In this document: positions 1 to 7,042 of the stretch, piece after piece
Numbering within the stretch: position 1 is the first letter of the stretch
How the letters are laid out: the number at the start of each line of letters is the position of its first letter
Assembly: GCA_029862285.1 (NCBI GenBank)
Contig: JAOTXR010000079.1
Coordinates: 1-8,125 of the forward strand
DNA length: 8,125 nucleotides
DNA from: Gammaproteobacteria bacterium
GTDB taxonomy: Bacteria; Pseudomonadota; Gammaproteobacteria; Steroidobacterales; JABDKV01
Direction: 5' to 3'
Notes under the pieces: generated by a model
Database searches by the model: none
What the model was told of the DNA's origin: nothing
Seen by the model: only the letters and a program-made list of their open reading frames with translations
Translations under genes and position numbers: made by a program

Positions 1-56
1 TGTTGTTTGCCTTCAATCTCTACCTGCTGCGACGCGGGGTCGGTCTGCGTCCCTGA
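1..56 (+). CDS. 3' end of an unidentified gene (partial)
   Basis: The window opens inside a reading frame that begins at base 3 and ends at TGA 54-56. Its 17 visible residues start LFAFNLYLLRR and end GVGLRP. A short hydrophobic run followed by two arginines and a polar tail resembles the cytoplasmic end of a final membrane helix, but this is too little to name a family. The stop shares its last base with the ATG of the following yedK-like gene (TGATG), and that gene has no obvious Shine-Dalgarno sequence, which suggests the two are cotranscribed and translationally coupled. Because only the end is visible, it could be a chance open frame; the tight junction makes a real gene more likely. Confidence 0.5.
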   Translation, partial: LFAFNLYLLRRGVGLRP

Positions 57-739
57 TGTGTGGTCGATTCGCATTTTATTCGCCTGCCGAGGCGGTGACC
101 CGGATATTCGGCGTCGAGAATCCCCCGGATATTGAGCCGCGATTTAATATCGCGCCGACACAGTTTGTAGCGGTGGTGCGTGCCGATGAGCATGGCGAAC
201 GGACAATCAGCATGCTGCGCTGGGGGCTGGTGCCGTTTTGGGCCAAGGATAAGTCGATTGGTAACAGGATGATCAATGCCCGTGCGGAGACACTGACAGA
301 AAAACCCGCGTACAAAGATCCATTCAGGAAGCGTCGATGCATAGTTCCCGCCAACGGTTTTTATGAGTGGAAAAAACAGGGCAGCGTGAAACAACCCTAT
401 TTCATTGGATTGGGCGGTGATGAGCCTTTTGGTATGGCCGGACTATGGGCACGCTGGCGTGACAAGGAAAATGATGACGAGAGACTGGAAACTTTTACCA
501 TTGTGACTACGACCCCGAATGAAACGGTTGCGCCGATACATAACCGTATGCCGGTTGTATTATCTCCTGAACACTTCGACAAATGGCTGGCGCCGGATAA
601 CGATGACATTAATAGTCTGCAGCAGATCCTGGTGTCGTCGGTTGCTACCGACAGATTCACAATCTGGCCAGTGAGCCGCAAGGTCAACAACACCCGTAAC
701 GACGACCCGGGACTGGTGGTTGCGGATTCCCTGATATGA
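56..739 (+). CDS. yedK: SRAP (SOS response-associated peptidase) family protein, YedK/HMCES-like
   Basis: This is a 227-residue SRAP-family protein, the usual length for bacterial YedK. Family knowledge: SRAP proteins crosslink covalently to abasic sites in single-stranded DNA through the N-terminal cysteine, forming a thiazolidine that protects the lesion during replication; they act in the cytoplasm on DNA. All key residues are visible. The protein starts MCGRF, so Cys2 becomes the free N-terminal nucleophile once Met is removed, which also fixes the start. The active-site Asn lies in MINARAET (N74, with R76 and E78), the catalytic Glu in NGFYEWKK (E104), and the His in IHNRMP (H162). The RWGLVPFW and RRCIVPANG motifs are also typical. 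It overlaps the preceding gene's stop by one base and the next gene by four, so it probably sits inside an operon. I see no LexA-type operator in view, and the operon's promoter lies outside the window. Confidence 0.96.
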   Translation: MCGRFAFYSPAEAVTRIFGVENPPDIEPRFNIAPTQFVAVVRADEHGERTISMLRWGLVPFWAKDKSIGNRMINARAETLTEKPAYKDPFRKRRCIVPANGFYEWKKQGSVKQPYFIGLGGDEPFGMAGLWARWRDKENDDERLETFTIVTTTPNETVAPIHNRMPVVLSPEHFDKWLAPDNDDINSLQQILVSSVATDRFTIWPVSRKVNNTRNDDPGLVVADSLI

Positions 740-1227
740 TCTGTCTGGCGAGACTGCTGGTGGCGTCGGCCCTGCTTGTTGTTACCGCGTGCGCCGGCAC
801 GATGCATGTGCCGCTTTCCTCTACCGATACCAAACTTTGGTCCGACAGCGCTCAGCATGACCGCGACAAGATGGTCGGAAAATGGCTGGGCGAGTCCGAT
901 TCTGGTGATGGGAAGCTGCGTTTGACACTCGTTGAGCGACGGGAAAACGGTACCTATACGCTTACGTTTCGAACCTATGAAGGGCACAACTACGAAGAGG
1001 CCGTTGAAGTTGGTCTGTGGGGAATTTCCGGCCCGGTCTACTTTACGATCATGCGTGGATGGATGACAGGGGGCCGATTTGCGCCATCTGACACCACGCG
1101 GGCCTATTATTACGATGCGTACAAGATCATCCAGCTCGATAACGCCACATTCGAGTATCAGTCAGTTGAAACCGGCAATCGCTTTGTCAACCGCCGTGTT
1201 GGCGACGACTTCCAGTTCTCAGACTAA
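736..1227 (+). CDS. Small predicted lipoprotein, function unknown
   Basis: A 163-residue protein with a hydrophobic N-terminal signal (about residues 4-18) ending in the lipobox VTAC, with Cys19 as the predicted lipidated residue. The next residues are Ala and Gly rather than Asp, which by the usual sorting rule points to the outer membrane. The mature part, about residues 45-160, looks like one beta-rich domain: GKWLGE (48-53), a run of alternating beta-type residues around 60-80 that includes RRENGTYTLTFRTYEG, VGLWGISGPVYFT (92-104), and a C-terminal RRVGDDFQF. The pattern recalls small lipocalin-like envelope proteins, but I cannot assign a named family or ligand. The ATG overlaps the stop of the SRAP gene as ATGA, implying coupled translation. 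Its functional link to DNA-lesion protection is unclear and may only be shared transcription. Confidence 0.85.
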   Translation: MICLARLLVASALLVVTACAGTMHVPLSSTDTKLWSDSAQHDRDKMVGKWLGESDSGDGKLRLTLVERRENGTYTLTFRTYEGHNYEEAVEVGLWGISGPVYFTIMRGWMTGGRFAPSDTTRAYYYDAYKIIQLDNATFEYQSVETGNRFVNRRVGDDFQFSD

Positions 1228-1236
1228 CGATCGACT

Positions 1237-2475
1237 CTACCAACGTATATCTGTGCCGACCTCGTAAATTTCATCGACGATGTCAGTGCGTGGATGTAGC
1301 GACCATTGCATGACCGGATCGGAAACCATCCAGCGACCGTCCGGGTCCGCCTTGATCAGATCCTGTTCTTCGAGAATCCGTACGGCCTGTCCGACACTGG
1401 CGCTGGATACCCGGGTGCGTCGGACAAAGGCCTTTGCGCGAGGCTGATCAGTCGGGGTTTGTGCAAGACACCGCAGCACCGCGCGTTGATTTGGCGACAA
1501 CCGTTCCATTTCGCGGCTTGTGATGTGCCGGTTTTGTCTGACCAGATCACCCCATTCGTTAACTACATCCTGAATGACCGGTGGCAGGTCAGATGACCAA
1601 AGACGCCGGCAGAGCTCGTTGAACCACAATGGATGACGATCGGTTAGTGTCAGGATCATCGCTGTCGCCTTGCGGCCGATATAGCATCGCCACCGGGTTT
1701 GCGCCGCGTCTGCAAGATATTGTGAGTAAACGGACGCGTTGATCGGTCGCAGCGAGAATCGTCTGCAGCAGCCTTGTAGCGGCGCTTCACCGGTCTGAAA
1801 GAGACGCTGCATCGCGTTGTGGTTGTTGCCATGCACCAGCCAGGTTGCTGACGGGCTGAACTCAATCATGTTACGAATCATGTTCAGTATCGTCTCTTGC
1901 TGACGCAGCGCAAATAGCTGCTGCATATCGTGCACGATAAACACGGTGCGGCAGCCACTTTCAGCCGCCAGTGTCTCCAGTTCCCGCGCCACACTATTGA
2001 GTGTCGCCAGCGGGTCGTCACCGGCATCGAAACTGATTGTCTGCAGATGTTTCTCATCCAGATAAATGTCTTTATCGACACCGGCAAATAGCCGGGCCAC
2101 TTTTTCTTCCATTACATTTGGCCGGCCGATGACCTGTGATGCCAGTTGCCCGACACACTCGAGCATTGCGTCGCAAAACGACCGACTGTCGTGCACTGCG
2201 TTTAACCGACAATCGGATGAAGTAATGCGTGGCTCACGCCAGGGCCGCAGATCTTTGCGCGCTCGCTCGATTAGTGTACTGACGCCGTAACGTGGTGGGC
2301 AATCGAACCAGGCATTGCGGCCGGCGACAATGTCGTCCATCAACCTCTGGTACTCGGTTTCCCTGTTAACGAATGAACGGCCATCAGCCAGTCCAGCCGG
2401 AAACAACTGCTTTGCGACCGCCCCTGAACCGAGCTCGGGCTCGGACTCGTTGGCTGGGTCGGGATCCCGGGTCAC
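1237..2475 (-). CDS. P-loop ATPase-like protein with C-terminal winged helix and degenerate Walker motifs
   Basis: This 412-residue protein has the layout of single-chain STAND/archaeal-type AAA ATPases. The N-terminus has the family entry motif FVNRETEYQRL (35-45). The P-loop region follows as CPPRYGVSTLIER (59-71); relatives read PRRYGKTSL, so the Walker A lysine is replaced by Val65. The Walker B strand is TVFIVHDMQQL (177-187), with Asp183 but Met where a Glu is expected. A sensor-like strand WLVHGNNHNAM (212-222) and the lid segment TDRHPLWFNELCRRLW (278-293) fit the family. Residues about 327-392 form a winged helix: LSPNQRAVLRCLA, then SSASVGQAVRILEEQDLI, then WMVSDPVMQW. It starts with GTG at 2475 inside the upstream gene's stop (GTGA), preceded by GGAGAG nine bases away, so it is coupled to the trans-sulfuration enzyme. 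No membrane segment is seen. The role is unknown; it could be a regulator or scaffold that no longer hydrolyses ATP. Confidence 0.85.
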   Translation of the reverse strand: MTRDPDPANESEPELGSGAVAKQLFPAGLADGRSFVNRETEYQRLMDDIVAGRNAWFDCPPRYGVSTLIERARKDLRPWREPRITSSDCRLNAVHDSRSFCDAMLECVGQLASQVIGRPNVMEEKVARLFAGVDKDIYLDEKHLQTISFDAGDDPLATLNSVARELETLAAESGCRTVFIVHDMQQLFALRQQETILNMIRNMIEFSPSATWLVHGNNHNAMQRLFQTGEAPLQGCCRRFSLRPINASVYSQYLADAAQTRWRCYIGRKATAMILTLTDRHPLWFNELCRRLWSSDLPPVIQDVVNEWGDLVRQNRHITSREMERLSPNQRAVLRCLAQTPTDQPRAKAFVRRTRVSSASVGQAVRILEEQDLIKADPDGRWMVSDPVMQWSLHPRTDIVDEIYEVGTDIRW

Positions 2476-3608
2476 GACCCGATACTCTCCAAAGCCTGGC
2501 TGAGATCGGCGATCAAATCGTCAATGTGTTCAATCCCGACCGATAAACGCAGAAGGTTGGGTGGCGCGTGAGAGTCAGGGCCCTCAATGGATGCCCGGTG
2601 TTCAATCAGGCTTTCGACACCACCCAGGCTGGTTGCGCGCGTAAACAGCCGCGCTCGCGAGGCAACCCGCATGGCCGCAGCAGCGTCGCCATTGACGTGA
2701 AACGACACCAATCCACCAAATCCGTTCATCTGCTGTGCCGCGATCGCATGATCCGGGTGCGAGGTCAGACCCGGATAGTCTACCTGGGTTATCGCATTGT
2801 GGCTCTGCAGATACGCTGCCAGCTTCGATGCATTCTGCGCGTGCAGTCTTACGCGAACCGGTAGCGTTGCGATACTGCGCTGCAAAAGCCAGCAGTCGAA
2901 TGCAGACGGGACCGCGCCAGCCTGCGTGTGATATTCGCGAACGGGTTTCATGATTGGGTGATCGCGACCCACTACGGCGCCACCGGCAACGTCGCTGTGC
3001 CCGCCGATGTATTTGGTTGTGCTGTGTACAACTATATCTGCACCGAGCAACAGGGGTTGTTGCAGGATCGGCGTGGCGATTGTGTTGTCTACCGCCAGCA
3101 CGATGTCGCGGTCGCCAATCAGCTTGCGTAGCGCCGCGAGATCGGTGACGCGCAGCAGGGGGTTGGACGGCGTTTCGATCCATAGCAGGCGGGTGTCATC
3201 GCGGATGGCATTGGCTACGCTGTCGATAGAGGTAGTCGGTACAAAACTGATATCCGTGCCCCAGCCTGCAACAACATTCTGCAACTGATGCAGCGTCCCG
3301 TGGTATGCATCGTGCGTTGCAACGATATGGCCGGGACCGGCCGCATGGAAAACAGCCAGCGTAGCGGCTGTTCCAGAAGAGAAGGCGACGGCGTCGCTGC
3401 CGGATTCCAATGCGGCCAGCGTGCGTTCCAGCATGTCACGATTGGGATGCGCGTCGCGGATGTAGTCAAAACCGGTTGAATAGCCGCCATCGGCATCACG
3501 CTGGAATGTCGTGCTCAGGTACAGGGGCGGCGAGACTGCTCCGGTCGCTGGATCGACCTGCCTGCCGGCGTGTATCGCAAGCGTTTCAATTCGTTCTGTC
3601 CTGGCCAT
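2472..3608 (-). CDS. Cystathionine gamma-synthase/gamma-lyase family PLP enzyme (trans-sulfuration)
   Basis: A 378-residue cytoplasmic PLP enzyme of the Cys/Met metabolism family, close to the usual 380-400. Numbering from the chosen start: LAIHAGRQVDP near the N-terminus and PPLYLSTTF (27-35) are signature segments; Tyr49 and Arg51 in FDYIRD fit the phosphate-contacting residues donated by the neighbouring subunit; SSGTAA is at 77-82; the PLP-stacking Tyr is in DAYHGT (Tyr102); the cofactor Asp is in AVDNT (Asp174); and the Schiff-base lysine is Lys199 in HSTTKYIGGHSD. SLGGVESLIEH (327-337) and the substrate-carboxylate Arg in LLRLSVGIEH (Arg354) complete the set. The GVES glutamate favours cystathionine synthase/lyase chemistry over methionine gamma-lyase, but synthase and lyase cannot be told apart here. 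ATG 3606-3608 was chosen because GGGAG lies seven bases upstream; the open frame runs further back to 3680 but that extension is not family-like. The ATPase-like gene follows with a 4-bp overlap. Confidence 0.93.
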   Translation of the reverse strand: MARTERIETLAIHAGRQVDPATGAVSPPLYLSTTFQRDADGGYSTGFDYIRDAHPNRDMLERTLAALESGSDAVAFSSGTAATLAVFHAAGPGHIVATHDAYHGTLHQLQNVVAGWGTDISFVPTTSIDSVANAIRDDTRLLWIETPSNPLLRVTDLAALRKLIGDRDIVLAVDNTIATPILQQPLLLGADIVVHSTTKYIGGHSDVAGGAVVGRDHPIMKPVREYHTQAGAVPSAFDCWLLQRSIATLPVRVRLHAQNASKLAAYLQSHNAITQVDYPGLTSHPDHAIAAQQMNGFGGLVSFHVNGDAAAAMRVASRARLFTRATSLGGVESLIEHRASIEGPDSHAPPNLLRLSVGIEHIDDLIADLSQALESIGS

Positions 3609-3724
3609 ATTGTCTCCCATTCGCTCGTGTCCGCGTAATGTGATTTTGCCCTCCCCGGCGCCCCCGTGCGAGACTGCCATTACTATCAGGTTTTCGCATT
3701 AGACAAATCCTTTTATTCGGGCCC

Positions 3725-3730
3725 TATACT
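3725..3730 (+). promoter_or_regulatory. Possible -10 box for the rightward secreted-protein gene
   Basis: TATACT matches five of six positions of the sigma-70 -10 consensus and lies in the divergent spacer about 100 bases before the chosen start at 3830. The best upstream partner is a poor TAGACA at 3700-3705 with a long 19-bp spacer, so this is only a candidate. The spacer 3609-3829 must also hold a promoter for the leftward trans-sulfuration gene, but I see no convincing one there. Confidence 0.3.
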
Positions 3731-3818
3731 CGACCATGCGGCTAATGCCTGGCGTGACCGCTTATCGAAACATCGAGAACTTTGTCCGGGTTTTCCGCTC
3801 CAAAGATGAAAGCCCATT

Positions 3819-3823
3819 GGGGA
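3819..3823 (+). promoter_or_regulatory. Ribosome binding site fixing the start at 3830
   Basis: GGGGA sits six bases before ATG 3830-3832. It supports this start over the in-frame ATG at 3782, because translation from 3830 begins directly with a signal peptide, while the longer form would put 16 polar residues in front of it. Confidence 0.65.
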
Positions 3824-3829
3824 TACTGC

Positions 3830-4534
3830 ATGAAATCACTTTTGTTTTTGGCCAGTTGGCTGGTTCTGTCGCTCAATATTGCGTTCGCACAAGACTCGGC
3901 AACCGAGCTTTACCAGGCCGCCAAGTCCCATGCTGCGGCCGGCGAATTAGAAGCCGCACTTGATGCGCTGGAGCAGGCGGCGGCGAGTGGTTTTCGTGGC
4001 CTGCCGCGATTGCGCGCAGACAGCGAGTTTGACGCACTGCGTGAAAACGACCGCTTTGCCCGCGTGTTGCTTAGTGTGCGTAGAAACGTGTTTCCGTGCG
4101 AAGAAGGCGCGCATTATGGCGACTTTGATTTTTGGGTTGGTAACTGGGACGTCTTTAGCTCCGACGGTAACAAGGCAGGTACTAATCGAATTACGACAGT
4201 AGAGAATGGTTGCGTGCTGCAAGAGCTATGGACCGGTGCAAGTGGCATTACCGGTCGCAGTCTCAATTTCTATGACCCCAATAAGGACAAGTGGCGGCAG
4301 CACTGGGTCAGCCCCACCGGAACGCTGATCGATATCGAAGGTGGTCTGGTCGACGGTTCGATGGTGCTGGCAGGTAGCATTTTTTATACCGGTACGGGTC
4401 AGGAAGCGAACTTTCGCGGTACCTGGACTTTGCTCGATGACGGCCGCGTGCGGCAGTTTTTCGAGCAGCACGATGCCGATGGCGATGCCTGGAATCCGTG
4501 GTTCGAAGGATTCTATGTGCGGGCTGAAGATTGA
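3830..4534 (+). CDS. Secreted protein with TPR-like N-terminus and DUF1579-like C-terminal domain
   Basis: From ATG 3830 the product is 234 residues. It begins with a clear Sec signal peptide, MKSLLFLASWLVLSLNIAFA, with likely cleavage after AFA, so the protein is exported, probably to the periplasm. The first mature part (about residues 22-75) is helical and resembles a tetratricopeptide pair: ELYQAAKSHAAAGELEAAL, then ALEQAAASGFRG, then a segment of the type DSEFDALRENDRFARVL that often closes such repeats. From about residue 95 a beta-rich domain begins with FDFWVGNWDVFSSDG; it continues with NGCVLQELWTG, LNFYDPNKDKWRQHWV and GRVRQFFEQ, and ends with FEGFYVRAED. This pattern matches secreted DUF1579-like/lipocalin-like domains; the exact family needs a profile search. 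Ligand and role are unknown. It is transcribed alone, divergent from the trans-sulfuration operon and convergent with the next gene. Confidence 0.85.
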   Translation: MKSLLFLASWLVLSLNIAFAQDSATELYQAAKSHAAAGELEAALDALEQAAASGFRGLPRLRADSEFDALRENDRFARVLLSVRRNVFPCEEGAHYGDFDFWVGNWDVFSSDGNKAGTNRITTVENGCVLQELWTGASGITGRSLNFYDPNKDKWRQHWVSPTGTLIDIEGGLVDGSMVLAGSIFYTGTGQEANFRGTWTLLDDGRVRQFFEQHDADGDAWNPWFEGFYVRAED

Positions 4535-4561
4535 GCGAGTTACGCTAAAGGCAAATTCAGG

Positions 4562-4999
4562 TCAGAACCAGTCCGGCAGGTGGTCCCGGATCTGTGCGGC
4601 ATCGTGTTGCACGAGGTTCTTATTGATGGTGGCGACGACCCGGTCGGCGCAGGACTGGTGCATCGATTTTCGTAACAGGCCGAGAAACGCCGGCGGTGCA
4701 ATCAAGATCAGTTTTTCGTAATTACCCCGCGTGCGGTCGCGCTCCAGGTGTTCGCAGATAGTGCGGGCGAAGGACATTGCTTCGTGGTGTTTCTGGTCCA
4801 CCTCTCTACCCATTGCATGGCGGCCGGTTCCGCCACTGTCGAAGCTGCGGCCGTGGGAGTCGGATACCAGATCGCTTTCCTTGAGTCTCGCTTCGGGCTG
4901 GGCCAGGCCTTCAATTTCGTCCAGTCCGGCGCGCGGGCCTGTCGTAGAAAAAATACGTGCCCGGCTGCTTTCGGCGACGACTACCCAGGTTCGGTTCAT
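4562..4999 (-). CDS. Host attachment family protein (baeRF-like)
   Basis: A 145-residue protein of the 'host attachment' family, named after a plant-microbe phenotype but later placed, as I recall, near bacterial homologues of the archaeo-eukaryotic release factor eRF1 (baeRF). Visible hallmarks: N-terminal TWVVVAESSRARIF (4-17), PEARLKESDLVSD (35-47), the glycine-rich loop GRSFDSGGTGRHAM (50-63), the helix around SFARTICEHLE (76-86), and the strand and loop LILIAPPAFLGLLR (97-110), ending in IRDHLPDWF. There is no signal peptide or membrane helix, so it is cytoplasmic, which fits poorly with a literal attachment role. The start at ATG 4997-4999 is supported by AGGGAG nine bases upstream and by the family N-terminus; the ATG ten codons earlier is less likely. 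It is a single gene, divergent from the DUF885 peptidase and convergent with the secreted-protein gene. Its function is unproven. Confidence 0.9.
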   Translation of the reverse strand: MNRTWVVVAESSRARIFSTTGPRAGLDEIEGLAQPEARLKESDLVSDSHGRSFDSGGTGRHAMGREVDQKHHEAMSFARTICEHLERDRTRGNYEKLILIAPPAFLGLLRKSMHQSCADRVVATINKNLVQHDAAQIRDHLPDWF

Positions 5000-5206
5000 A
5001 TTTCGCGGCTCCCTGTGACTTGACACCATCCTAGCTGCCCTGACGCCGGTTTGCAGGGGAACTCAATAAGCTTTTGAATCGCTTGGTATTGCACCTGAAA
5101 GCTCTGTTTGCCGGCTGTTGGCGGGTACCCGGGGAAGATACACTAACCGAATCCAGGCAAGCAGCCTAATTACCAAGACAAGCAGCGAAACGCGGTGGGG
5201 ACCCCG
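5000..5206. other. Divergent intergenic region (promoter-bearing spacer)
   Basis: These 207 bases separate two divergent genes and should contain promoters for both. A weak -10-like TACACT lies at 5139-5144 on the plus strand, but I see no good -35 partner, and nothing clear for the leftward gene apart from its Shine-Dalgarno. No tRNA, long inverted repeat or recognisable operator is visible. Confidence 0.5.
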
Positions 5207-7042
5207 ATGATCAGATTTTCCAGTGTTGTTCTGACTCTCATGCTGTTGCCGGCAGCATCCAGCGCCTTCGACTACGAGGCACAGCGAAGCAGCTTCATCG
5301 AACGCGAACAGGCGCTCGCAAAGAACACCGACGGGCTGCCTGAGGCGCAACGCCTGGGCGAGCTGATTGATCTCTATTTCGAGTATTCAATGTTGGAATA
5401 TCCGGAATTTGCCACCTTCATCGGTCATCCTGCAGGCCATGATCGCTGGACCGATAATTCGATGACTGCAATCGAGCGACGCAATGAAGATACGCGTCGA
5501 TCGCTGCAGCTATTGGAGAAGTTCGATCGCGATGTGCTCCAAGGCATCGATCGGCTCAATTATGACTTGTTGCTGGAAGAGACCAGGCAGCAGGTTGAAG
5601 GCATAGATTTCCCTCAGCATCTGTTGGCAATTACCCAACTCAACGGAATTCAGCAGGACCCGGTGCAGCTGTTCAATGTTATGCCGGCGCAGACTGTGGA
5701 ACAGGTTGCTGACATTGTCGCCCGGATGGAAGCACTACCCGACCTGATTAATCAGGTCATGATCCATCTGAATGCGGGGTTGCAGCAAGGTGTAACACCG
5801 CCGCAAGTCACGTTGCGCGATGTGCCGGGCCAAATAGCCGCGTTGCTCAGCGAGGAACCGATGGACAGTGCGCTGATGACCCGGTTCAGGAACCGGCCCA
5901 ATACAATCAGCAAGAAAGAATGGAGCCGGCTGACCAGGAAAGCGAGACGTGTCTACCGGAAATCGATTGTCCCGGCATACAGGAAGCTGCACGATTTCTT
6001 TGTCAATCGGTACCTTCCGGGTGCCCGCCGAACCATAGCGGCAACTGACCTGCCCGATGGCGAGGCATGGTATGCGTTTCGCGTGCGCCAAATGACAACC
6101 ACGCAGCTGACACCGGTACAAATTCACGAATTGGGCCGATCAGAAGTCAAACGCATTCGCGCGGAGATGGATCAGGTCATCGAAAACACCGGCTTTGATG
6201 GTAATTTTGCTGCGTTTACAGAATTTTTGCGTACCGATCCGCAATTCTATTTCGATTCAGCCGCCGACTTGATTACTGCGTATCGCGATATTTCCAAACG
6301 CGCTGACGCCGCGACAGTGCATGTCATCGGTAAATTGCCGCGATTACCCTATGGTGTAGAGGCGATACCGGATTTTATTGCCAAGTCCCAGACCACGGCC
6401 TATTACCAGCAAGGTTCGCAGGAAGCCGGCCGCGCCGGCACATTTTTTGCCAACACATACAATCTAAAGACCCGGCCGAAGTGGGAAATGGAAGCGCTGT
6501 CGTTACATGAAGCAGTGCCCGGACATCATTTGCAGCTCTCATTGCAGGCCGAGATTGATATGCCCTGGTTTCGTCGTTTTGGCGGCAAGACAGCTTTCGT
6601 CGAGGGCTGGGGATTGTATTCGGAGAGTCTCGGCGTAGAGATGGGATTTTATCAGGATCCATACTCGAAATTTGGTCAGCTTACCTATGAAATGTGGCGT
6701 GCGATACGCCTGGTCGTGGACACGGGTATGCATGCACTTGACTGGTCGCGGGACGACGCAATCGAGTTCTTCAAACAGAATGCCAGCAAGACCGAGCACG
6801 ATATCGTGGTCGAAATCGATCGCTATATTGTGTGGCCAGCTCAGGCGCTGGCCTACAAGATTGGCGAACTGAAGATCAAGGAGCTTCGGGCCCGCGCCGA
6901 ACAGGCGCTGGGTGACGCGTTCGACGTGCGTCTGTTCCACGACGCTGTACTGGGTAACGGCGCGTTGCCACTCAGTGTACTGGAGTCAGTAATCGATGAG
7001 TGGATTGTCCGTCAGCAGCAGCGCTCAGCCAGCGTCAACTGA
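5207..7042 (+). CDS. Secreted DUF885 family zinc metallopeptidase
   Basis: A 611-residue DUF885 protein, the usual size for the family, whose members are predicted HExxxGHH metallopeptidases; characterised substrates are few. From ATG 5207 it begins with a signal peptide, MIRFSSVVLTLMLLPAASSA, cut before FDYEAQ, so it is exported to the periplasm or beyond. Family motifs: EYPEFATFIGHPAG near residues 64-77, NYDLLLEETRQ (118-128), PYGVEAIP (381-388), then the metal site SLHEAVPGHHLQ with His434, Glu435 and His440-His441. FVEGWGLYSE (464-473) probably supplies the third zinc ligand. GMHALDWSRDDAIEFF (507-522) and the segment RYIVWPAQALAYKIGELKI (539-557) are also typical. GGGGA at 5197-5201, five bases ahead, supports ATG 5207 over the in-frame GTG at 5195. 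No truncation or missing catalytic residue is seen. Its stop region overlaps the end of the convergent MscS gene. Confidence 0.93.
   Translation: MIRFSSVVLTLMLLPAASSAFDYEAQRSSFIEREQALAKNTDGLPEAQRLGELIDLYFEYSMLEYPEFATFIGHPAGHDRWTDNSMTAIERRNEDTRRSLQLLEKFDRDVLQGIDRLNYDLLLEETRQQVEGIDFPQHLLAITQLNGIQQDPVQLFNVMPAQTVEQVADIVARMEALPDLINQVMIHLNAGLQQGVTPPQVTLRDVPGQIAALLSEEPMDSALMTRFRNRPNTISKKEWSRLTRKARRVYRKSIVPAYRKLHDFFVNRYLPGARRTIAATDLPDGEAWYAFRVRQMTTTQLTPVQIHELGRSEVKRIRAEMDQVIENTGFDGNFAAFTEFLRTDPQFYFDSAADLITAYRDISKRADAATVHVIGKLPRLPYGVEAIPDFIAKSQTTAYYQQGSQEAGRAGTFFANTYNLKTRPKWEMEALSLHEAVPGHHLQLSLQAEIDMPWFRRFGGKTAFVEGWGLYSESLGVEMGFYQDPYSKFGQLTYEMWRAIRLVVDTGMHALDWSRDDAIEFFKQNASKTEHDIVVEIDRYIVWPAQALAYKIGELKIKELRARAEQALGDAFDVRLFHDAVLGNGALPLSVLESVIDEWIVRQQQRSASVN

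Noticed and set aside
397..987. Leftward 196-residue frame opposite the SRAP and lipoprotein genes
   Set aside because: It is antisense to two well-supported genes and has no recognisable domain.
2602..3183. Long second frame (193 residues) on the same strand inside the PLP enzyme gene
   Set aside because: It is arginine-rich and low in pattern, as expected for an out-of-frame shadow of a confirmed coding region.
1237..3608. Two-gene defence system built on a STAND-like ATPase
   Set aside because: There is no nuclease, protease effector, toxin or mobile-element context, and the partner is a metabolic enzyme.
3609..3680. N-terminal extension of the trans-sulfuration enzyme from an upstream ATG at 3680
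   Set aside because: The 24 extra residues are not family-like and the strong GGGAG lies just before ATG 3608.
3736..3963. Short rightward open frame in the divergent spacer
   Set aside because: It runs into the secreted-protein gene in another frame, has no good ribosome site and no recognisable protein pattern.
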